Positions 52,962 to 62,091 of a stretch of 64,000 nucleotides of DNA are shown here, one piece after another. A model generated the notes under the pieces. That model had not been told where the DNA came from. It searched no databases and was given only the letters and a program-made list of their open reading frames with translations. The DNA comes from OCS116 sp051531935 (GTDB lineage: Bacteria; Pseudomonadota; Alphaproteobacteria; Rhizobiales; OSC116): NCBI GenBank assembly GCA_051531935.1, contig JAOPTR010000006.1:1-64000 (forward strand), written 5' to 3'. Every line of letters begins with the position of its first letter. Position 1 is the stretch's first letter. The translations under genes were made by a program, and so were the position numbers.

Positions 52962-54827
52962 TTATTTTTTTCGCTTTGTATCCGCGGCAAACAGTTCGGC
53001 CAATTGGTTGGTAATCGCACCACCTAATTCTTCGGCGTCATTAATGGTAATGGCGCGTTCATAATAGCGTGTTACGTCATGTCCAATACCAATCGCAAGC
53101 AATTCAACAGATGATCGTGTTTCAATATATTCAATGGTGTCGCGTAAATGCTTTTCCAAATAATTTCCAATATTTGCGCTTAATGTGCTGTCATCAACAG
53201 GTGCGCCATCAGAGATTACCATCAAAATGCGGCGATGTTCAGGCCGCGCCAAAAGTCTGTTATGCGCCCATGTGAGCGCTTCACCGTCAATATTTTCTTT
53301 CAACAAGCCTTCGCGCATCATCAGGCCTAAATTATTTTTCGAGCGCCTATAAGGCGTGTCTGCGCGTTTATATATAATGTGGCGCAAATCATTCAAACGG
53401 CCAGGGTATTTAGGTTTACCCTCATCCATCCAATTTTCACGAGATTGTCCACCCTTCCAAGCGCGGGTGGTAAAGCCCAAAATCTCCACTTTAACTTTGC
53501 AACGCTCCAATGTGCGTGCCAATACATCACCACAAATGGCAGCAATGGTAATGGGGCGTCCGCGCATAGAACCAGAATTATCAATCAGCAAAGTCACAAT
53601 CGTGTCTTTAAATTCAGTGTCTTTTTCTTGCTTAAAGGAAAGTGGCAATAAGGGGTCAGCAATCACGCGGGCAAGTTTGGCCGCATCAAGCAGGCCTTCC
53701 TCAAGGTCAAATTCCCAACTTCTATTTTGCTGCGCCAAAAGCAGGCGCATTAATTTGTTGGCAAGGCGTGATACAGCACCTTGTAAATGGGTCATTTGCC
53801 CGTCTAAATGCTCACGCAATTTTGCCAATTCAAAATCATCGCATATGTCTTGGGCATGAATCACTTCATCATATTCAGTTGTAAAGGCTGTGTAGGGCGC
53901 TTTTTCAGGGTCAAAGGCTTCGCTATTTGGGTCAGTTTCGCTGTTTTCTCCCTCAGTGCTTTCTTCGCCTTCGGTTTCTTCAAGGTCGCCTACTTTGTCC
54001 GAATCTTCGTCCATCATCTGGTCAGAATCATCGTCCGCATCGCCTTTTAACTCTTCATCACTGGCTTCTTCACCTTCAGCTGCTTCTTGTTCGGCTTCTT
54101 CCATGCCTGCTTCAGCTTCGCCTTCGGCTGCAGCATCGTCATTGCTGCCTTCGTCTTGTGGGTTTTCTAAATCAGCTAAATCATCACCCATGTCAAAGGC
54201 GCGCAAAAGATCATAAAGGTCTTTGGCAAATTCAAATTGGTCATCTTTATTTTCGGCAATATTGTCGAGCAGATCACCCGCTTTTTCGCTAAAATATTCA
54301 CGCCAAAGGTTTAAATTCTCAGCGTATTTTTTAGGAGGCGCAAGGCCGGCAATTTTTTCACGCAGCAATAAGGCCAAAGCAATGTCCATTGGCGCTTCTT
54401 CAGTATTGTCAGGTTTTTTAATGCCGCGTTTGGCAAGTTTCTGGGCAAAATCAGCGTTTAAATTACGTGCCATACCCTTCATTTGCGACGCTCCAATAGA
54501 GGCGATGCGGGCTTGCTCAGCCATGTTAAACACAGCTTTCGCTTCTGGCGCAGGCGGTGTTAATTTGCTATGCAAATCTTCACTATGTAAGGCGTGGGTC
54601 AAAGCCAACATGTCGGCACTACCCCGTATAAGTGTCACTTCTTCTTTTTTAGAAATAAAACTAGGGTCTGGCAATCGTGCCTTTTGGCCGCTGACGCTTG
54701 GGCGGTCAACGCCATAAATTACTGCCAATTCGTCATCTTCCGAAATGGCACGCATGGTGAGGGATAGCGCTTTTTTAAAAGGCGCTACCTTTTCGGCACG
54801 TTTTTTATGTTTGTAGCTTTCCGACAT
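52962..54827 (-). CDS. cobT: Aerobic cobaltochelatase subunit CobT
   Basis: A 621-residue CobT. The C-terminal von Willebrand A domain carries the MIDAS motif VTLLIDNSGSMRG (Asp-x-Ser-x-Ser), and a long acidic region (about residues 225-330, dominated by Glu, Asp and Ala) separates it from the helical N-terminal part, as in other CobTs. With CobS it forms the AAA+/vWA complex that powers cobalt insertion by CobN into hydrogenobyrinate a,c-diamide; cobN is not in this window. It follows cobS by 11 nt. Confidence 0.95.
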   Translation of the reverse strand: MSESYKHKKRAEKVAPFKKALSLTMRAISEDDELAVIYGVDRPSVSGQKARLPDPSFISKKEEVTLIRGSADMLALTHALHSEDLHSKLTPPAPEAKAVFNMAEQARIASIGASQMKGMARNLNADFAQKLAKRGIKKPDNTEEAPMDIALALLLREKIAGLAPPKKYAENLNLWREYFSEKAGDLLDNIAENKDDQFEFAKDLYDLLRAFDMGDDLADLENPQDEGSNDDAAAEGEAEAGMEEAEQEAAEGEEASDEELKGDADDDSDQMMDEDSDKVGDLEETEGEESTEGENSETDPNSEAFDPEKAPYTAFTTEYDEVIHAQDICDDFELAKLREHLDGQMTHLQGAVSRLANKLMRLLLAQQNRSWEFDLEEGLLDAAKLARVIADPLLPLSFKQEKDTEFKDTIVTLLIDNSGSMRGRPITIAAICGDVLARTLERCKVKVEILGFTTRAWKGGQSRENWMDEGKPKYPGRLNDLRHIIYKRADTPYRRSKNNLGLMMREGLLKENIDGEALTWAHNRLLARPEHRRILMVISDGAPVDDSTLSANIGNYLEKHLRDTIEYIETRSSVELLAIGIGHDVTRYYERAITINDAEELGGAITNQLAELFAADTKRKK

Positions 54828-54838
54828 TTATATAAAGC

Positions 54839-55810
54839 CTAACTTAATGCCACATGAGCTGTAGATTCTGGCAATTCTTGGTCAAAAACACGTTGGTAAA
54901 ATTCAGCCACTAAGCCGCGTTCCAACTCGTCACATTTATTTAAAAATGTCACGCGGAATGAGAATGCCATGTCGTTAAATATTTGCATATTTTCCGCCCA
55001 TGTAATCACACTACGTGGGCTCATCACAGTCGATAAATCACCGTTGATAAATGCTTGGCGTGTTAGGTCTGCTACGCGTACCATATTGCTAATTATTTCC
55101 AGTCCGCCCTCGCTTTCTGCAAGTGGTTTCACTTTGGCAGCAACAATGGCAGCTTCATCATCATGTGGCAGATAGTTCAACACCGCAACAATGTTCCATC
55201 TGTCCATTTGGCCTTGGTTAATTTGTTGTGTGCCATGGTAAAGGCCAGATGTATCACCCAAACCAATGGTATTGGCGGTGGCAAATAATCTAAAGCTTTC
55301 ATGGGGTGCAATCACGCGGCTTTGGTCAAGCAATGTTAACTTACCATGAGCTTCCAAAATACGCTGAATCACAAACATAACGTCGGCACGGCCAGCATCA
55401 TATTCATCAAATACCAAAGCTGTATTGCTTTGCAATGCGTATGGCAAAATACCTTCTTTAAATTCGGTCACTTGTTTGCCATCTTTTAACACAATGGCAT
55501 CTTTACCCACCAAATCAATACGGCTAATGTGGCTGTCCAAATTAACCCGAATACACGGCCAGTTTAGGCGGCTTGCCACTTGCTCAATATGGGTGGACTT
55601 ACCTGTACCATGATAACCTTGAATCATCACGCGGCGGTTATAAGCAAAGCCTGCCAAAATTGCTAAAGTGATTTCACGGTTAAATAAATAGTCGGGATCA
55701 GCTTCAGGAACATGCTCAGATGTTTGTGAGAATGCCGGCACTTCTAAGTCAGAATCAATGCCAAAAGCTTCACGTACCGAGATTGTGGTATCAGGTGTCG
55801 GTGCAGTCAT
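54839..55810 (-). CDS. cobS: Aerobic cobaltochelatase subunit CobS
   Basis: A 323-residue MoxR-like AAA+ ATPase, the standard CobS length. Walker A is GYHGTGKST (residues 65-73), Walker B is LVFDEYDAGRADV, sensor 1 is LFATANTIGLGDTSG. It forms the hexameric motor that binds CobT. Translated from ATG 55810 after a short gap from the J-domain gene; all three with cobT form one operon. Confidence 0.96.
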   Translation of the reverse strand: MTAPTPDTTISVREAFGIDSDLEVPAFSQTSEHVPEADPDYLFNREITLAILAGFAYNRRVMIQGYHGTGKSTHIEQVASRLNWPCIRVNLDSHISRIDLVGKDAIVLKDGKQVTEFKEGILPYALQSNTALVFDEYDAGRADVMFVIQRILEAHGKLTLLDQSRVIAPHESFRLFATANTIGLGDTSGLYHGTQQINQGQMDRWNIVAVLNYLPHDDEAAIVAAKVKPLAESEGGLEIISNMVRVADLTRQAFINGDLSTVMSPRSVITWAENMQIFNDMAFSFRVTFLNKCDELERGLVAEFYQRVFDQELPESTAHVALS

Positions 55811-55833
55811 ATTATTTCCAATTTAATTGATAT

Positions 55834-56469
55834 TTATACGTAATCTACAGATTTTAAATGGTTATAAGCCGATATAATTTCAGCCAAAATGGCCTCGCTC
55901 TGCTTATCGCCCCTGTTAAGGTCAGGATGATGTCGCTTAGCAAGCATTTTAAATTGCTTTTTAATTTCTTCTGGCTTGGAACTTTCATCAAGGCCAAGCT
56001 TTGCCAATGCTTTGCGTTCTGCATTGCGCAATTGCTTGCGAGGTCGGCCCGAGGCACCAATCGGCACATCACCACCAAAAAACTCAAACGGGTCTTTTAG
56101 GCGGTTACGGCCATTGAGGCCGTTATCTAGTGTGGCTTCTTGCGCCGCATTAACACCAGCAGCGCCGCCTGTGCCACGTTTCCATGTTGGGCGATGGCCT
56201 GTGCGTGCTTCGGAAATATATTGCTTCACTTCGGCGTCTTTCATTTCTTTAAAGAAATTAAAGCCCTTATTATACTCGCGCACATGGGTTAAACAAAAAT
56301 TGTAATATTGGTTTGGCTCATTGCCACCTTTTGGCGCTTTATGTTCACCAGCTTTTTCACATTGCGGATGGTCGCAAGGCAGTTGGTGCTTTTTGCGTGT
56401 CAGGTCATCTTTAGGCTTCACCCGTAAGCTCGAAAAAAAGTCGTTATTGTCGCTCAAGTCACTATCCAA
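55834..56469 (-). CDS. J-domain (DnaJ-like) protein
   Basis: A 211-residue protein with the J domain at the C-terminus: ALAKLGLDESSKPEEIKKQF, the obligatory HPD in KRHHPDLNRGDK and AYNHLK. The N-terminal half carries a likely zinc site (Cys-x3-... in CDHPQCEKAGEHKAPKG and a further Cys in NFCLTHVREYNKGFNFF). This arrangement, always upstream of cobS in Rhizobiales, suggests a dedicated cochaperone of DnaK, with target unknown. It is divergent from bolA. Confidence 0.9.
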   Translation of the reverse strand: MDSDLSDNNDFFSSLRVKPKDDLTRKKHQLPCDHPQCEKAGEHKAPKGGNEPNQYYNFCLTHVREYNKGFNFFKEMKDAEVKQYISEARTGHRPTWKRGTGGAAGVNAAQEATLDNGLNGRNRLKDPFEFFGGDVPIGASGRPRKQLRNAERKALAKLGLDESSKPEEIKKQFKMLAKRHHPDLNRGDKQSEAILAEIISAYNHLKSVDYV

Positions 56470-56560
56470 TGTTGAATTTAAGAGTCAAATCTTTATAAAT
56501 CTTTTGAGGCAATATTATTAACCCATTGCAAGTGATTTTGGAAGGGATTATATAGACATT

Positions 56561-56812
56561 ATGAAAAATATTATTGAACAAAAGTTAATTTCTGCGCTTT
56601 CGCCGGAATTTTTAGAAGTTATTGACGATTCTGCATCACATGCAGGGCATAGCGGTGCACGCCCAGGTGGCAATACCCACTTTAATGTTAAAATTAAAGC
56701 CCAAGCACTAGATGGCAAAAGCCGCGTCATGCAACATAAAATGATTATGGCCGAACTAAAAGCAGAATTTGCATCTACATTGCATGCTTTGAGTATTGTT
56801 GTGGTTAGGTGA
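56561..56812 (+). CDS. bolA: BolA-family protein
   Basis: An 83-residue BolA-like protein: SHAGHSGARPGGNTHFNVKIKAQAL contains the conserved loop and His, and VMQHKMIMAELKAEFASTLHALSI is the long helix with the C-terminal His. BolAs bind [2Fe-2S] clusters with monothiol glutaredoxins and affect stress and morphology genes. Its gene diverges from the J-domain gene, as in related genomes. Confidence 0.92.
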   Translation: MKNIIEQKLISALSPEFLEVIDDSASHAGHSGARPGGNTHFNVKIKAQALDGKSRVMQHKMIMAELKAEFASTLHALSIVVVR

Positions 56813-56959
56813 TTTTGAAATCTCCGCTGTGGTAACTGGTGTTGACTGTTTTTGTGAAGTTGCGGCTGGGTGATGCCGTTGTTTATGCTCTGGAAGCTTG
56901 CTTTATTACGTTCGGCTTCGCCTCTCTAGTAGTACTGGCGTGCGTTCGCTCCGCTCTCT

Positions 56960-56966
56960 NNNNNNN
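56960..56966. other. Assembly gap, 7 N
   Basis: Seven N inside the first repeat copy. Repeat collapse is the likely cause, so the copy number in this island is uncertain. Confidence 0.98.
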
Positions 56967-57378
56967 NCGTCCTAACGGACGGCCTCAGTCGGCAAGTTCG
57001 CCGAAGAGACGGCTCAGCTCTTTTACCCACGCCAAAGCCAAATTTAAACTCTCATATCCATACAACCTGCCATTCGGTGAGCGCGAAAGATGACGTTCGA
57101 AGCCGCGGCCTGCTAACGCGCGGTGGCTAGCGTCGGGAGCGTTAGTGACCAGAGCGCACGCAAGTGCTAACAGGGAGTGGAACGACCGTATAAATGGAGT
57201 ACCCGAGTATCGGCAGGAGTGCGACCCAGTATTTAAGGCACAAAAACAGTTAGCGCGCTTGTTACCGCTCTGGAAGTCTCATCTTTTCGTTCGGCTTTGC
57301 CTCTCTTTAGCCCCTGCGGGCGCTTAACTCCGTTAAGCTTGCTCGTCCTAACGGACGGCCTCAGTCGGCAAGTTCGCC

Positions 57379-57380
57379 NN
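57379..57380. other. Assembly gap, 2 N
   Basis: Two N flanked by TTCGCC and TCGCC; the repeated flank suggests a mis-joined overlap of two contig ends. Confidence 0.95.
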
Positions 57381-57811
57381 TCGCCAAAGAGATGGCTCAG
57401 CTTTTTTGTCCATGTTGGGGTCATTAATGTTTGGGTACCTGAGTAAATGCAGGAGCGTCACCCAGTATCGGCGGTACGAAGACAGTTAGCGCGCTTGTTG
57501 CCGCTGGAGTACCTGAGTGAAGGCAGGAGCGAGACCCAGTATTAGCGTCACAAAAACAGTTGGCGGTTGTTACCGCTCTGGAAGTCTCATCTTTTCGTTC
57601 GGCTTTGCCTCTCTTTAGCCCTGCGGGCGCTTAACTCCGTTAAGCTTGCTCGTCCTAACGGACGGCCTCAGTCGGCAAGTTCGCCCAAGAGATGGCTCAA
57701 TTTTTTTGCCCATGTGGGGTCATTAATGGTTGGGTGCCTGAGTAATTGCAGGAGCCTAACCCAGTATCAGCAGTACGATGACAGTTTACGTGCTTGTTAC
57801 TGCTGTAGGGA

Positions 57812-59101
57812 CTAGAGCTTAGTCACACGTATCGAGGTCAGGCGGTTGGCGTCTTTTCTTAGGATTTCAAATCTGAATCCATAAAAGCTGAATGCTTGGC
57901 CAATGTTGGGAATAATCTGTGCTTCATTAATAATCAAGCCCGCGATGCTAATCGCGTCATGTTGCGGCATTTCCCAATCCATGGCGCGGTTTAAGTCGCG
58001 TACCGATACATGGCCATCCACATTCACGCTGCCATTAGGTTGCGGGCGCATGCCTTTTAGGCCTTGATCATGCTCGTCAACAATGTCGCCAACAATTTCT
58101 TCCAAAATATCTTCTAAAGTTATCAAACCTTGAGTTTCACCATATTCATCCACCACCAATGCAAAATGGCTTTTGCGCTTTAAAAAATTGTTCAATTGGT
58201 CCTGTAAGCTAGTGGTTTCTGGCACATACCAAATAGGCGTTAATAGGCTTTCTAAATCATCCTCATTGGTTTCTTTATTGGCTTTTTGTTTGGCGTTAAT
58301 TGCCCACAACAAGTCTTTCGTATGTAAAATCCCAATAAAATTGTCAGGTTCACCGCGGTATAATGGCACGCGGGTATAACTATTATTCAATATTTGAGTG
58401 GCAATTTCTGTCGCGCCCAAAGCAATGTCCAAAGAAAATATGTTGGTACGATGTATCATCACATCTTCAATACCCATCTGCTTCAAATCCAATATACCGC
58501 CCAACATGTCACGGTCATTTTTAACCATCACGCCTTCTTCATGCTGTAAATCAATATTGCCTCTTATTTCAGCATCAGCCGCGTCTTCATCCAATTCTTT
58601 AGGTTTTCTCGCGCCAAATATCCATAAAAATGAGCTAACTATAGCACGGATAATTAGCACCAATGGTGTTAGTAAAAACACAATCACACGCATAATCGGT
58701 GCCACAAACAAAGCTAGTTTTTCAGGATTCTGCAGGGCATAAGTTTTAGGCAATACTTCAGCAAAAATTAAAATCAAAAAAGTCATGATTAAAGTCGCAT
58801 AAACCACACCTGTAGCACCAAATATGGTGATGAAAAAACTGGTGGCAATGGCCGATGCCAAAATATTCACAAGGTTATTGCCTAGTAATATAGCGCCCAA
58901 TAATTTTTCAGAATTCTCAAGTAATTTGCCCACAATATCAGCGCGTTTACTTTGTTTTTTCTGCATTTGTTTGATGCGGGCTTTCGATGCGGCAGTAAGT
59001 GCAGTTTCCGAACCCGAAAAAAATGCCGAAATCAAAATCAACACAAAGATCGCGCCAATGGCGATTAAACTATCAAAATTCTCAGTTATAAATTCAGTCA
59101 T
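57812..59101 (-). CDS. HlyC/CorC-family (CNNM, CBS-domain) transporter-like protein
   Basis: A 429-residue membrane protein: DUF21 (CNNM) domain with four hydrophobic segments (FFSGSETALTAASKARI and FAEVLPKTYAL are diagnostic), two CBS domains (about 200-330; MIHRTNIFSLDIAL, HFALVVDEYGETQGLITLEDI) and the C-terminal CorC_HlyC transporter-associated domain. Family roles include Mg2+ or Co2+ efflux. Overlaps aroB by 4 nt (ATGA), the usual Rhizobiales order. Confidence 0.92.
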   Translation of the reverse strand: MTEFITENFDSLIAIGAIFVLILISAFFSGSETALTAASKARIKQMQKKQSKRADIVGKLLENSEKLLGAILLGNNLVNILASAIATSFFITIFGATGVVYATLIMTFLILIFAEVLPKTYALQNPEKLALFVAPIMRVIVFLLTPLVLIIRAIVSSFLWIFGARKPKELDEDAADAEIRGNIDLQHEEGVMVKNDRDMLGGILDLKQMGIEDVMIHRTNIFSLDIALGATEIATQILNNSYTRVPLYRGEPDNFIGILHTKDLLWAINAKQKANKETNEDDLESLLTPIWYVPETTSLQDQLNNFLKRKSHFALVVDEYGETQGLITLEDILEEIVGDIVDEHDQGLKGMRPQPNGSVNVDGHVSVRDLNRAMDWEMPQHDAISIAGLIINEAQIIPNIGQAFSFYGFRFEILRKDANRLTSIRVTKL

Positions 59102-60225
59102 TTAAGGTTTTTGCTTTTTAAAAAGTTCAACACTAATTTTTGGTCTACATTTTTTTCGACAAAAGACTGCCCAACACCATTTGTCAAAATAAATGTCATT
59201 TCACCTTGTTCAGTCTTTTTGTCTTGCAACATAAAGCCAAGCATATTTTTGGCAGTTGGCAAGGGCTGCAAGCCTTCAAAACTTAAATCTTTTGGCAATT
59301 CAATTTCAGTCATATGAGCTTTAATTTGGTCAATATCAGCGCCATTGTTAAAGCCCAAAAAGGCCGAAAATTCAAATGCCAAAGCCATGCCAATGGCCAC
59401 GCCTTCACCATGGATAAGGCGGTCAGAATATTGAGTATGAGCTTCGAGTGCATGGCCAAATGTATGGCCTAAATTCAACAAAGCGCGCAAGCCATGTTCT
59501 TTTTCATCTTGGCTAACAATATCAGCCTTAGATTGGCAAGATTTCACAACCGCATATTGGCGGGCAGTTTTATCACCCTCAATAAGTTTTTTGCCATTTT
59601 CAACTAACCATTTATAAAATTCGGCGTCGTTGATAAGCGCATATTTAAATATTTCAGCATATCCCGCGCGTATATGTCGGTCAGATAAAGTGTCTAAAAT
59701 ATCAATATCGGCCAATACTAATTTAGGCTGATGAAAAGCCCCAAGTAGGTTTTTACCCTGCGGTGAATTTACCCCAGTTTTCCCCCCAACGCTCGAGTCC
59801 ACTTGCGCCAAAATAGAAGTTGGAATTTGCACAAAATCAACGCCACGGCGCAATACAGAAGCCGCAAATCCGCCCAAATCACCCATCACGCCACCACCTA
59901 AAATGGTGATAACATCATTGCGCTCAACGCCAAAAGCAATTAATTTTTCAAGCAATTCAGAAAGCATTTGCATGCTTTTACTTTTCTCACCAGCGGGTAA
60001 TATAATCGCGTCACATTCAATGCCTTCATTGGCAAAACTAGCTTGCAAATCAGCCAAATGATGTTGCGCCACATTCTCATCGGTCACAATAATTGTAAAT
60101 GGGCGTTTTAATAATGGCTTTATAAGCTCGCCAGCGGTTTCTATCAGCCGTCCACCAACCAAAATGTCATACGATCTTTCATCGCCAAGCTCAACGGTAA
60201 TTTTTTGAATATTTTCAAGAGGCAT
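59098..60225 (-). CDS. aroB: 3-dehydroquinate synthase
   Basis: A 375-residue AroB. The NAD-binding motif GGGVMGDLGGFAAS, the substrate segment PTSILAQVDSSVGGKTGVN, LLGAFHQP and the zinc-binding LGHTFGHALEAH with the preceding Glu (EIFKYALI) are intact. It cyclises DAHP to 3-dehydroquinate, step 2 of the shikimate pathway. Its start lies 11 nt inside aroK, so the pair is translationally coupled. Confidence 0.97.
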   Translation of the reverse strand: MPLENIQKITVELGDERSYDILVGGRLIETAGELIKPLLKRPFTIIVTDENVAQHHLADLQASFANEGIECDAIILPAGEKSKSMQMLSELLEKLIAFGVERNDVITILGGGVMGDLGGFAASVLRRGVDFVQIPTSILAQVDSSVGGKTGVNSPQGKNLLGAFHQPKLVLADIDILDTLSDRHIRAGYAEIFKYALINDAEFYKWLVENGKKLIEGDKTARQYAVVKSCQSKADIVSQDEKEHGLRALLNLGHTFGHALEAHTQYSDRLIHGEGVAIGMALAFEFSAFLGFNNGADIDQIKAHMTEIELPKDLSFEGLQPLPTAKNMLGFMLQDKKTEQGEMTFILTNGVGQSFVEKNVDQKLVLNFLKSKNLK

Positions 60226-60772
60226 ATGCCACCATTTCTTTTAGCAATTTATCAATCATCACATTATGCGGCGCATCAATTGTATCAATGGTAACATCAG
60301 CCTGCGCATAAATCGGGTAACGTTCGTCAATCAATTTTTGCATCACTTCTTTTGGGTTGTCGACTTGCAGCAATGGCCGCGTTTGCCGCAATGCAATGCG
60401 ATCCATCAAAAGCTCCAAATCACCACGCAACCAAATTGAAATGCCTTTTTCTTTGATATTGTTACGGGTGGCTTCGCGCATATAAGCGCCGCCGCCCGTG
60501 GCTAAAATCTGCGGCCCACTGTCCAACAATCGAGAAATCACTTTTTCTTCGCCGTCTCTAAATTTATCTTCGCCAAATGTGGCAAAAAACTCAGGCACAT
60601 CCATGCCTGCTGCGGCTTCAATTTCATGGTCAGCATCTTTAAATGGCAGGTCTAAATGTTTAGCTAGTCGCCGTCCTAAAGTTGTTTTTCCCGCACCCAT
60701 AAGGCCTATCAAAACGATAGACTGCTTGCCCAAATAATCACGAATGATTTTTGTGCTATTTTCTGCGAACAT
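60215..60772 (-). CDS. aroK: Shikimate kinase
   Basis: A 185-residue P-loop kinase: Walker A GLMGAGKTT (residues 23-31), shikimate-binding DADHEIE and FRDGEEKVI, Walker B-like ATGGGAYM, and a lid containing RTRPLL. Converts shikimate to shikimate 3-phosphate. First gene of aroK-aroB-corC on the minus strand; the leader carries a GAGGCG-N7-CGCCTC hairpin (60798-60816). Confidence 0.96.
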   Translation of the reverse strand: MFAENSTKIIRDYLGKQSIVLIGLMGAGKTTLGRRLAKHLDLPFKDADHEIEAAAGMDVPEFFATFGEDKFRDGEEKVISRLLDSGPQILATGGGAYMREATRNNIKEKGISIWLRGDLELLMDRIALRQTRPLLQVDNPKEVMQKLIDERYPIYAQADVTIDTIDAPHNVMIDKLLKEMVAYAS

Positions 60773-60797
60773 AATTTGCCCAAACTAGTGTCTAATA

Positions 60798-60816
60798 GAG
60801 GCGAGTATGACGCCTC
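60798..60816 (-). promoter_or_regulatory. Hairpin in the aroK leader
   Basis: GAGGCG (60798-60803) and CGCCTC (60811-60816) form a 6-bp GC-rich stem 26 nt before aroK, in the divergent gap with the small membrane gene; role unknown. Confidence 0.35.
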
Positions 60817-60935
60817 AAATGTGTAAATCAATTGCTCTTATTATGGGCATTGTCATGCAAATCTGCAAGTAAATCTTGTTGTTTATGCGAATTAAAGTTA
60901 CAATTAACGTATAATTTTAAGTGAAAGTAACCAAC

Positions 60936-61112
60936 ATGTTCGGCCCGTTAAAATATATTTTCTATATGTTGATTTTGGCGGGTTTAACCTATCTGGCACT
61001 CTACATCCTCCCATCATTTTTTACGGCTGATCAAATCCAAATTAAACAAGAAATCACATTACCAAAACCGCAATTGGTTCAAAACCCCACAAAAGATGCC
61101 GCCAATGAGTGA
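60936..61112 (+). CDS. Small single-pass membrane protein upstream of xerD
   Basis: A 58-residue protein from ATG 60936: one N-terminal hydrophobic helix (LKYIFYMLILAGLTYLALYIL) followed by a short polar tail (QIQIKQEITLPKPQLVQN). A TATAAT at 60910-60915 puts transcription about 60922, which rules against the GTG at 60921. Its stop overlaps the xerD start by 8 nt, so it can couple xerD translation. I do not recognise it; small membrane proteins occur at this site in relatives. Confidence 0.6.
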   Translation: MFGPLKYIFYMLILAGLTYLALYILPSFFTADQIQIKQEITLPKPQLVQNPTKDAANE

Positions 61113-62034
61113 ATATGTTGAAAGTTTTTTAGAAATGATTGCCGCTGAGCGTGGTGCTGCCGAAAACACACTTATTTCCTATCGCACCGATCTCACTCAG
61201 TTTTTTAATTTCCTGCCGCAAGGCATATTAATCAGCAAAATTAATGTCGATCACATTCGCGGTTTTCTAGCATATCAAGTGGCGGCAGGTGCCGAAGTCT
61301 CCACGCAAGCGCGCCGTTTGTCAGCACTCAAACAGTTTTTTAAATTCCTGCATCAGGAAAAACATATAGGCAATAACCCTGCCGATATTATTGATAGCCC
61401 CAAAAAACCACGTCCCTTACCAAAAATCATGTCGATAGACGAAGTGAATCAACTGTTATTCGCGGCTAAAAACAATGCAGAAAACCAAGAGCAATCACCT
61501 GCCAAACTGCAAAAACATCGGCGTTTTTACTGCCTGTTAGAAATTTTATACGCAACAGGTTTGCGGGTGAGTGAACTTGTCGGTTTGCGCCTAGGACAGG
61601 TGCGGTTAGATGAAGGCATGCTGTTCATAAAAGGCAAAGGCGGGCGCGAGCGGTTGGTGCCATTGGGCTATGCTGCATTGGATATTCTGCAAGACTATTT
61701 GGCCTATCTAGCCACCCAAGCCATTGAAATTAATAAAGCCTCTGACTATATATTTATTTCACGTGGCGCATTGGGGCATATGACGCGCCAAGGTTTCGCA
61801 AAGGAATTAAAGCTTTTGGCACAAAAAATTGGTTTAGATGCAGCTAAGATATCACCGCATATATTACGCCATGCTTTTGCCTCGCATTTACTGGCAAACG
61901 GTGCCGATTTACGTGCCGTTCAACAAATGCTCGGCCATGCAGACATCTCAACCACCCAAATTTATACACATATTCTGGATGAGCGGCTCAAGAATTTGGT
62001 GTTTGACCATCATCCACTTGCACAAGGTTCCTAA
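61105..62034 (+). CDS. xerD: Tyrosine site-specific recombinase XerD
   Basis: A 309-residue tyrosine recombinase. The N-terminal core-binding domain begins SEYVESFLEMIAAERGAAENTLISYRTDL in outline; the catalytic residues are Arg in ATGLRVSELVGL, Lys in KGKGGRERLVPL, His and Arg in HILRHAFASHL, His in MLGHADIST and the nucleophile Tyr in TQIYTHI. Resolves chromosome dimers at dif with XerC. Chosen start is ATG 61105; 61096 adds MPP. Followed by accA at 57 nt. Confidence 0.95.
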   Translation: MSEYVESFLEMIAAERGAAENTLISYRTDLTQFFNFLPQGILISKINVDHIRGFLAYQVAAGAEVSTQARRLSALKQFFKFLHQEKHIGNNPADIIDSPKKPRPLPKIMSIDEVNQLLFAAKNNAENQEQSPAKLQKHRRFYCLLEILYATGLRVSELVGLRLGQVRLDEGMLFIKGKGGRERLVPLGYAALDILQDYLAYLATQAIEINKASDYIFISRGALGHMTRQGFAKELKLLAQKIGLDAAKISPHILRHAFASHLLANGADLRAVQQMLGHADISTTQIYTHILDERLKNLVFDHHPLAQGS

Positions 62035-62091
62035 GGTTGTTAAAAGAATGCAAGGGGTGGTATCTATGCGCCATATTTTAAGGAATTTTGA

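Larger units (their letters stand above)
56813..57811. repeat. Non-coding island of structured direct repeats
   Basis: A 999-nt gap without a gene, more GC-rich than its surroundings. A 117-bp unit is near-identical at 57261-57378 and 57569-57685 (308-bp offset, one C difference), with a diverged partial copy from about 56887. Each unit contains hairpins GCCC-GGGC, CTTAAC-TCC-GTTAAG and CGTCC-TAAC-GGACG. A second motif, of the type GAGTACCTGAGT-N4-GCAGGAGC-N3-ACCCAGTAT, occurs four times (57197, 57434, 57509, 57731). The open frames that cross it are not conserved between copies and some contain N. I call it a structured intergenic repeat family, not an insertion sequence or CRISPR. Confidence 0.75.

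Noticed and set aside
53356..54717. Long antisense frames opposite cobT
   Set aside because: They mirror the biased codons of the acidic cobT region and have no start signal or homology.
56839..57424. Open frames across the repeat island, one through each N gap
   Set aside because: They run through N and through hairpin-rich repeats, and the frames differ between copies.
56887..57811. Repeats as a CRISPR array
   Set aside because: The unit is about 117 bp with long irregular spacing, and no cas gene is present.
61105..62034. Tyrosine recombinase as a sign of a genomic island or phage
   Set aside because: It is the housekeeping XerD in its conserved neighbourhood, with no att repeats or phage genes.
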